From: Methylobacterium sp. NMS14P
GTDB lineage: Bacteria > Pseudomonadota > Alphaproteobacteria > Rhizobiales > Beijerinckiaceae
Assembly (NCBI RefSeq): GCF_028583545.1
Contig: NZ_CP087106.1
Coordinates: 1,866,501 to 1,930,500, forward strand
Reading direction: 5' to 3'
DNA: 64,000 nt
This document shows positions 59,425-64,000 of this stretch, one piece after another; the stretch's first letter is position 1, and the number at the start of each line of letters is the position of its first letter. The position numbers were made by a program, and so were the translations under genes. The notes below the pieces were generated by a model. The model ran no database searches, had not been told where the DNA came from, and worked only from the letters and a program-made list of their open reading frames with translations.

Positions 59425-61644
59425 ATGACAGATGCACGCGCGACTCAGGACCCGGCCTTGAAGGATTCCGACGCGGCCGATGCGCCGGCGGCGGAGGCCG
59501 CCCCCGCGCCTGCCGTCGCCCCGACTCTGCGGCCGAGCATCCTCGACCCGCTCTTCGCGCCGGCCCGCGCCCTGCCGGGGATCGGGCCGAAGATGGCGCC
59601 GCTCATCGAGAAGCTGCTCGGCACCCCCGAGCGCGAGGCCCGGGTCGTGGACCTGCTGTTCCACCTGCCCCAGGGCGGCGTGGCGCGGAAGCTCATGGGC
59701 TCGATCAGCGAGGCCCCCACCGGCGAGCCGGTGACGATCGGCGTCACCGTGGTGGCGCACCGCCCGGCCCAGGCCGGGCCCGGCCGGCGCCCGCACCGGG
59801 TGCTGGTGGAGGATGCCTCCGGCGAGATCTCCCTGGTCTTCTTCGGCATGCCCCGCCCCCGGGTGGAGAAGATGCTGCCGCTCGGGGCGCACCGCTACAT
59901 CACCGGCCGGATCGACCTCTGGGACGGCACCCGCCAGATGGTCCACCCGTCGCGGATCGTGGACGAGGCGGGCCTGGCCGAGCTGCCCGCCGTCGAGCCG
60001 GTCTACGGCGCCACCGAGGGGCTGACCTCCCGGGCGATCAACAAGCTCGCGGTCGCGGCCCTCGACCGGCTGCCGGTCCTGCCGGAATGGCAGGACCCGG
60101 CCTGGCTGGAGCGGAACCGCCTGCCGCCCTTCGCGGACGCGCTCCGCCTCGAGCACCGCCCCGAGGAGGCGCCCCCGAAGGCCGAGGACCCGCTCCAGCC
60201 GCCGCCCGCGACGCCGTCCCGGAAGCGGCTGGCCTACGACGAGCTCCTCGCCTCGCAATTGGCACTCGCCCTCCTGCGCGCCCGCCAGCGGCGCAAGGCC
60301 GGCCGCGTCAATGCCGGCGACGGGGCCCTGAGCGCCCGCCTCGAGGCCGCCCTCCCCTTCGCGCTGACCGGCGCCCAGGCGCGGGCGGTGGCGGAGATCC
60401 GCGCCGACCTCGCGGCGCCCCGGCGGATGCTGCGCCTGCTCCAGGGCGATGTCGGCTCGGGCAAGACCGCGGTGGCCCTGCTCGCGATGGCCTCGGCGGT
60501 CGAGGCCGGGCGTCAGGCCGCCCTGATGGCGCCCACCGAGATCCTGGCACGGCAGCATTTCGAGCGGCTGAAACCGCTGGCCGGTCCCCTGCGCCTGCGC
60601 CTGATGACTGGCCGCGACCGGGCCGCGGAGCGCAAGGCGACGCTCGCCGACCTCGCCGCGGGCGAGATCGACATCCTGGTCGGCACCCACGCCCTGTTCC
60701 AGGAGGCGGTGACGTTCCGCGACCTCGGCCTCGCGGTGGTGGACGAGCAGCACCGGTTCGGCGTCCACCAGCGCCTCGCGCTCGGCGCCAAGGGCGAGGC
60801 GGTCGATTTCCTGGTCATGACCGCGACGCCGATCCCCCGCACCCTGGCGCTGACCTTCTTCGGCGACATGGACGTCTCGATCCTCGACGAGAAGCCCGCC
60901 GGCCGGCAGCCGATCCGCACGATCACGCTGCCGACCGAGCGGATCGACGAGGTCGTGGCCGGCCTCGCCCGGGCGATCGCCGGGGGCGAGCGGGTCTACT
61001 GGATCTGCCCCCTGGTGGAGGAATCGGAGTTCGTCGACCTCGCCGCCGCGGCCGAGCGCTTCGACGACCTGCGGAAGCACTTCGGCGACGCGGTCGGGCT
61101 GATCCACGGCAAGATGCCGGGCCCCGAGAAGGACGCCGCCATGGCCCGCTTCGCCGCCGGGGAGACCGAGCTCCTGGTCTCGACCACGGTGGTGGAGGTC
61201 GGGGTCGACGTGCCCGAGGCCACCATCATGGTGATCGAGCACGCGGAGCGCTTCGGGCTGGCGCAGCTGCACCAGCTCCGCGGCCGGGTCGGGCGCGGCT
61301 CGAAGGCCTCCTCGTGCCTGCTGCTCTACCGGGGGCCCCTCGGGCAGGTGTCCCGGGCCCGGCTCGAGATGATGCGCGCGAGCGAGGACGGCTTCCGCAT
61401 CGCCGAGGCCGACCTGAAGCTGCGCGGCGAGGGCGAGGTGCTCGGCACCCGGCAATCCGGCATGGCGGCGTTCCGGCTGGCGCGGCTGGAGAGCGACGCC
61501 GCCCTGCTGGAGGCGGCCCGCGACGACGCGCGGATGATCGTGGAGCGCGATCCCGGCCTCAGGAGCCCGCGGGGGCAGGCGCTGCGGGTGCTGCTCTACC
61601 TGTTCGAGCGGGAGGCCGCGATCCGGCTGATCGGGGCCGGATGA
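59425..61644 (+). CDS. recG: ATP-dependent DNA helicase RecG
   Basis: A 739-residue RecG. The wedge domain lies in residues about 60-190 (OB-fold region VEDASGEISLVFFGMPRPRV). Helicase motifs are Walker A LQGDVGSGKTAVA (about 342), Walker B VVDEQHRFGVHQRLAL (about 438), TATPIPRTLALTFFGDMDVS and the motif VI region AERFGLAQLHQLRGRVGRGS. It regresses stalled forks and branched DNA. The Ala/Pro-rich N-terminal 40 residues are typical of this group. ATG 59425 is chosen (59377 also open). A perfect palindrome follows 4 bp after the stop. Confidence 0.95.
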   Translation: MTDARATQDPALKDSDAADAPAAEAAPAPAVAPTLRPSILDPLFAPARALPGIGPKMAPLIEKLLGTPEREARVVDLLFHLPQGGVARKLMGSISEAPTGEPVTIGVTVVAHRPAQAGPGRRPHRVLVEDASGEISLVFFGMPRPRVEKMLPLGAHRYITGRIDLWDGTRQMVHPSRIVDEAGLAELPAVEPVYGATEGLTSRAINKLAVAALDRLPVLPEWQDPAWLERNRLPPFADALRLEHRPEEAPPKAEDPLQPPPATPSRKRLAYDELLASQLALALLRARQRRKAGRVNAGDGALSARLEAALPFALTGAQARAVAEIRADLAAPRRMLRLLQGDVGSGKTAVALLAMASAVEAGRQAALMAPTEILARQHFERLKPLAGPLRLRLMTGRDRAAERKATLADLAAGEIDILVGTHALFQEAVTFRDLGLAVVDEQHRFGVHQRLALGAKGEAVDFLVMTATPIPRTLALTFFGDMDVSILDEKPAGRQPIRTITLPTERIDEVVAGLARAIAGGERVYWICPLVEESEFVDLAAAAERFDDLRKHFGDAVGLIHGKMPGPEKDAAMARFAAGETELLVSTTVVEVGVDVPEATIMVIEHAERFGLAQLHQLRGRVGRGSKASSCLLLYRGPLGQVSRARLEMMRASEDGFRIAEADLKLRGEGEVLGTRQSGMAAFRLARLESDAALLEAARDDARMIVERDPGLRSPRGQALRVLLYLFEREAAIRLIGAG

Positions 61645-61648
61645 ACGG

Positions 61649-61674
61649 TTTCCTGAACGGATCCGTTCAGGAAA
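61649..61674. repeat. 26-bp perfect palindrome after recG
   Basis: The arm TTTCCTGAACGGA is followed without spacer by its exact complement. Two bases downstream, TCCGGCC-TTCCTGAAC-GGCCGGA forms a 7-bp stem whose loop repeats the TTCCTGAAC of the palindrome arm. Together they may terminate recG or extrude as a cruciform. Confidence 0.85.
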
Positions 61675-61941
61675 GTCCGGCCTTCCTGAACGGCCGGATC
61701 CGGAATCGTCGCCGCGCGGCCGGATCGATACTTCGATGCGCCAATGTCACAGGCGCCCTGAAAAGATGAATTTTATCAGGGTCTTGGCGGGAATGCGCGG
61801 AAGCTTGGCGGCGACGGGTCGGCGGTCCGGAGGGCTCCGGACAGGCCTCGTGACCTTGCATCAGCCATATTCTTCCCTTAACTGGAGATGAACGAATGGC
61901 CCGGTAAGCCGGGACATCACGGACGAATCTGGAGGACGGAC

Positions 61942-62265
61942 ATGTCGAACGGACTGTTCCAAGGCCTGCCGGGCTCCCACGAGATGGCCGGTGCCCACGC
62001 CCTGCCGACCGAGCCCTGGCTCCTGCCGATCACGGATCGCGCCGCCGAGGCGGCGGGCAAGACCGCGGACGAGTTGCAGGCCGCCGTGCGCCGGGCGTCC
62101 CGGCCCTTCTGGCTGGCCGCCAACGGGCTCTGCATCGCGCTGGGGCTCGCGCTCACCCTGCAATGCGCGTCCGGCTGGGGCCCGACGGCGCCCCGCAGCG
62201 CCGTGACGGTCGCGCAGGCGGCGTCGCCGACCATCGCGCCGCAGACGGCCTCGCTGCAGCGCTGA
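61942..62265 (+). CDS. Small membrane protein, function unknown
   Basis: A 107-residue protein with a strong ribosome site (GGAGG 7 nt before the ATG). The N-terminal 50 residues are soluble (SHEMAGAHALPTEPWLLPIT), then a basic patch (RRASRPFW) and one membrane helix (LAANGLCIALGLALTLQCAS). The C-terminal tail is Ala/Ser/Thr-rich. Family unknown. It is followed by a good intrinsic terminator, so it is an independent transcription unit. Confidence 0.65.
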   Translation: MSNGLFQGLPGSHEMAGAHALPTEPWLLPITDRAAEAAGKTADELQAAVRRASRPFWLAANGLCIALGLALTLQCASGWGPTAPRSAVTVAQAASPTIAPQTASLQR

Positions 62266-62292
62266 GCCGCGCCGACAGCCCGAACATCCAGG

Positions 62293-62320
62293 GCCGTCCC
62301 GCGCGCGGGGCGGCTTTTTT
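62293..62320 (+). terminator. Intrinsic terminator after the small membrane protein
   Basis: GCCGTCCCGC and its near-complement GCGGGGCGGC form a stem with one G-T pair, followed by six T (62315-62320). This is the best Rho-independent terminator in the window, oriented for the rightward gene. Confidence 0.88.
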
Positions 62321-62547
62321 CGTGGTCCGCCGCCGTTCCCGAGCACGGACGGAGCGGCTCGGGCACCGGATCAACCGGCGCGCGGCCCGATCCTGAGGTG
62401 CCGAAGCGGAGCGGAGACCTCGCTCGGGGCCCGCCGACGCGGACATCTCAGGATGAGGGCGTCGGGTGAGAGCACCCGATCAGCCTGCCGGGAGGCGTTG
62501 CCGTGTCCCGCGGACCGGCCGACGCGAGTCTGCCCGGGCCGCCAGCC

Positions 62548-63438
62548 TCACGCGTCCTGCGGCTCCCGACGGGGCACCGGGCCGCCGGCCTGCTGGGCCG
62601 TCCGCAGGCTGGCCGCCATGGCGTTGAGGCGGCCCTGCGGGTCCTCCGGCTGGATCACCCCGGCCGACATCACCAGCTTGGCGGCGTCGTCGACGCTGAT
62701 GGCGAGCTCCACCACCTCCGCGCGCGGCAGGTAGAAGAAGAAGCCCGTGGTCGGATTGGGCGCGCAGGGCAGGAAGACGCCGACGAGGTCGTCCGCCGGC
62801 GCCCCCCGGGCCCGCAGCGCCCCCTCGACCTCGTGGGCCGCCGGGGCGGACAGGAACACCACCGACCACGTGCCCTTCACGGGGAACTCCACGAGCCCCA
62901 CCGTGCGGAACGAGGTGCCGTTGGCCGAGAACAGCGTCTCGAAGATCTGCCGCAGGCCCTTGTAGAGGCCGGAGATCACGGGGGTCCGCGCCAGCAGGAC
63001 CTCGCCGAACTCGATCACCGAGCGTCCGACCAGGTTCGCCGTGAGGAAGCCCAGCAGCGTCACCGCCAGGAACGCGATCACGAGGCCGAGGCCCGGGATC
63101 GAGAACGGCAGGTAATGGTCCGGCAGGTAGCTCGCCGGCACCAGCGGCTTCACGAACGAATCGATCAGCGCGATGAACCACCACGTGATGTAGGCGGTGA
63201 TGGCCAGCGGGCCGGCGACGATGATGCCGGTGAGGAAATAGGTGCGCAGCCGGCCGCGCGCGCTGACCCGCGTCTTCGGGGCGCCGCCGCCCGCCGCGGC
63301 GGCGTCGGGCTCGGGAGCCTGGATCGGCGGGGGAATCGGCGCCACGGGTGCCCTCTCGGCCGCACCGCGCGCGGCGATGACGCTGCGAGGCTCGTCCCCC
63401 GCTGGCAGAGAGGTAGCGGTTGCGCTTGTCCGCCTCAA
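62548..63438 (-). CDS. DUF502 membrane protein
   Basis: A 296-residue protein with a Pro/Ala-rich N-terminus, two membrane helices (YFLTGIIVAGPLAITAYITW, then LGLVIAFLAVTLLGFLTANL) and the DUF502 core (TPVISGLYKGLRQIFETLFS, GLVEFPVKGTWSVVFLS, CAPNPTTGFFFYLPRAEVVE). The tail ends in Arg/Glu. Function unknown; plant relatives are Golgi-associated. The frame opens with TTG at 63438; a GTG at 63345 is a later choice. It lies 17 bp after the kinase gene on the same strand. Confidence 0.85.
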   Translation of the reverse strand: MRRTSATATSLPAGDEPRSVIAARGAAERAPVAPIPPPIQAPEPDAAAAGGGAPKTRVSARGRLRTYFLTGIIVAGPLAITAYITWWFIALIDSFVKPLVPASYLPDHYLPFSIPGLGLVIAFLAVTLLGFLTANLVGRSVIEFGEVLLARTPVISGLYKGLRQIFETLFSANGTSFRTVGLVEFPVKGTWSVVFLSAPAAHEVEGALRARGAPADDLVGVFLPCAPNPTTGFFFYLPRAEVVELAISVDDAAKLVMSAGVIQPEDPQGRLNAMAASLRTAQQAGGPVPRREPQDA

Positions 63439-63455
63439 GGGCGGCCCCGCCGCCC

Positions 63456-64000
63456 TCAGGCGTCCGGACCAGGCGGTCGGGCGGCGGGGACCGGCATCGC
63501 GTCCCGGGGAATCACGGCGCCGCGATGCCCGATCACCGCCCCGGCCAGGCGGTGCGCCTCGGCGGCGGCGGCCTCCGGCGCCAGCCCGGCGATGCGCGCC
63601 GCGAGGTAGCCCGCCGCGAAACTGTCGCCCGCCGCCGTCGTGTCGACGACCCGCGCGGCGCGCCCGGCCGGAACGGCGGTGTCGGCCGCGCCGTGCAGCA
63701 CCCGGGCGACGGGGCCCGATGCGCCCGAGACCTTGAGCACGATCTCGGCCCGGCCGCGGTGGCGCAGCACCTCGTCCTCGCCCGCCGCGCCGAAGAGCCA
63801 GTCCAGATCCTCAGCCGAGGCGAAGATCACGTCGGCCAGGGCCAGGGCTGTGCGGAAGGCCGCCCAGGCCTCGTCCCGGTCGGGCCAGCCGCGGGGACGG
63901 TAATTGGTGTCGAAGGCGACCTGGCCGCCCCGGCTCCGCAGGCGCGACAGCGTCTCGAACAGGGCGGCGCGCCCGGTCTCGCCGTAGAGCGAGAGGCTGA
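63456..64000 (-). CDS. PfkB-family sugar kinase, probably 2-keto-3-deoxygluconate kinase; 5' end outside window
   Basis: The frame is open to the right window edge, so the N-terminus is missing. Visible are LSLYGETGRAALFETLSRLR, VAFDTNYRPRGWP (a block typical of KdgK) and the PfkB signature 2 VVDTTAAGDSFAAGYLAARI with the catalytic Asp. EDLDWLFGA is also usual in KDG kinases. It should phosphorylate 2-keto-3-deoxygluconate or a close sugar acid in the Entner-Doudoroff branch. Family assignment is firm; exact sugar is inferred. Confidence 0.8.
   Translation of the reverse strand, partial: SLSLYGETGRAALFETLSRLRSRGGQVAFDTNYRPRGWPDRDEAWAAFRTALALADVIFASAEDLDWLFGAAGEDEVLRHRGRAEIVLKVSGASGPVARVLHGAADTAVPAGRAARVVDTTAAGDSFAAGYLAARIAGLAPEAAAAEAHRLAGAVIGHRGAVIPRDAMPVPAARPPGPDA

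Noticed and set aside
62400..62465. Possible further dispersed repeat (TGAGGTGCCGAAGCGGAGCG region)
   Set aside because: It looks like a known type of alphaproteobacterial repeat, but there is only one copy in the window, so I cannot support it.

Overview
The window is 64 kb of very GC-rich chromosomal DNA from an alphaproteobacterium, most probably a Methylobacterium/Methylorubrum-type member of the Hyphomicrobiales. This rests on gene content: the cell-cycle regulator TrcR (DUF1013), an invasion-associated-locus-B protein, a class I lysyl-tRNA synthetase, DUF1236, DUF2778 and DUF4424 proteins, HspQ, SdhE, a malyl-CoA-lyase-like enzyme, and alphaproteobacterial dispersed palindromic repeats. 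I saw no rRNA, tRNA, CRISPR array, prophage or intact insertion sequence. It reads as ordinary core and accessory chromosome with short repeats between genes.

Layout. 1-9.2 kb: end of a TetR regulator, trcR, an MFS transporter, a histone-deacetylase-like amidohydrolase, an HD-GYP response regulator whose 3' end overlaps a 44-codon gene, a LysR regulator, a flavoprotein and small membrane or secreted proteins. 9.4-13.1 kb: a benzoylformate-decarboxylase-like ThDP enzyme, then divergent mntH and mntR around a good MntR box. 13.1-21.6 kb: a zinc metallopeptidase divergent from a transglutaminase/DUF2126 protein, a circularly permuted ATP-grasp/Alpha-E fusion and a second transglutaminase. This is the most system-like block here, a predicted peptide ligation and cleavage cassette of unknown product.

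21.7-31.4 kb: a PPOX flavoprotein, lysK, a toxin-antitoxin pair whose ParE-like toxin is frameshifted, a solute-binding protein divergent from a membrane glycosyltransferase, mazG and several small proteins. 31.4-34.8 kb: the overlapping operon pabB-pabA-pabC-doxX (p-aminobenzoate synthesis). 35.1-41 kb: rimO, dinB, small proteins, pncA, a quinone oxidoreductase and sdhE. 41.2-47.9 kb: mfd, an AmpG-like permease and a DUF2778 L,D-transpeptidase-like protein (repair and murein).

48-64 kb: a malyl-CoA-lyase-like enzyme, two head-to-head DJ-1/PfpI genes, an NTF2-like protein, hspQ, DUF4424, IalB, a degenerate adenylate-forming enzyme, a receiver-like protein without its phosphoacceptor, a UbiH-type monooxygenase, a methyltransferase, a fluoroacetate-dehalogenase-like hydrolase, recG, a small membrane protein, DUF502 and the 3' part of a PfkB (probably 2-keto-3-deoxygluconate) kinase. 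Two families of dispersed extragenic repeats recur: a CGTCAT-type inverted repeat (three copies) and a CCCTCTCCCG hairpin (at 17.8, 18.0, 49.1 and 56.2 kb). Most convergent gene ends carry strong GC-rich hairpins.
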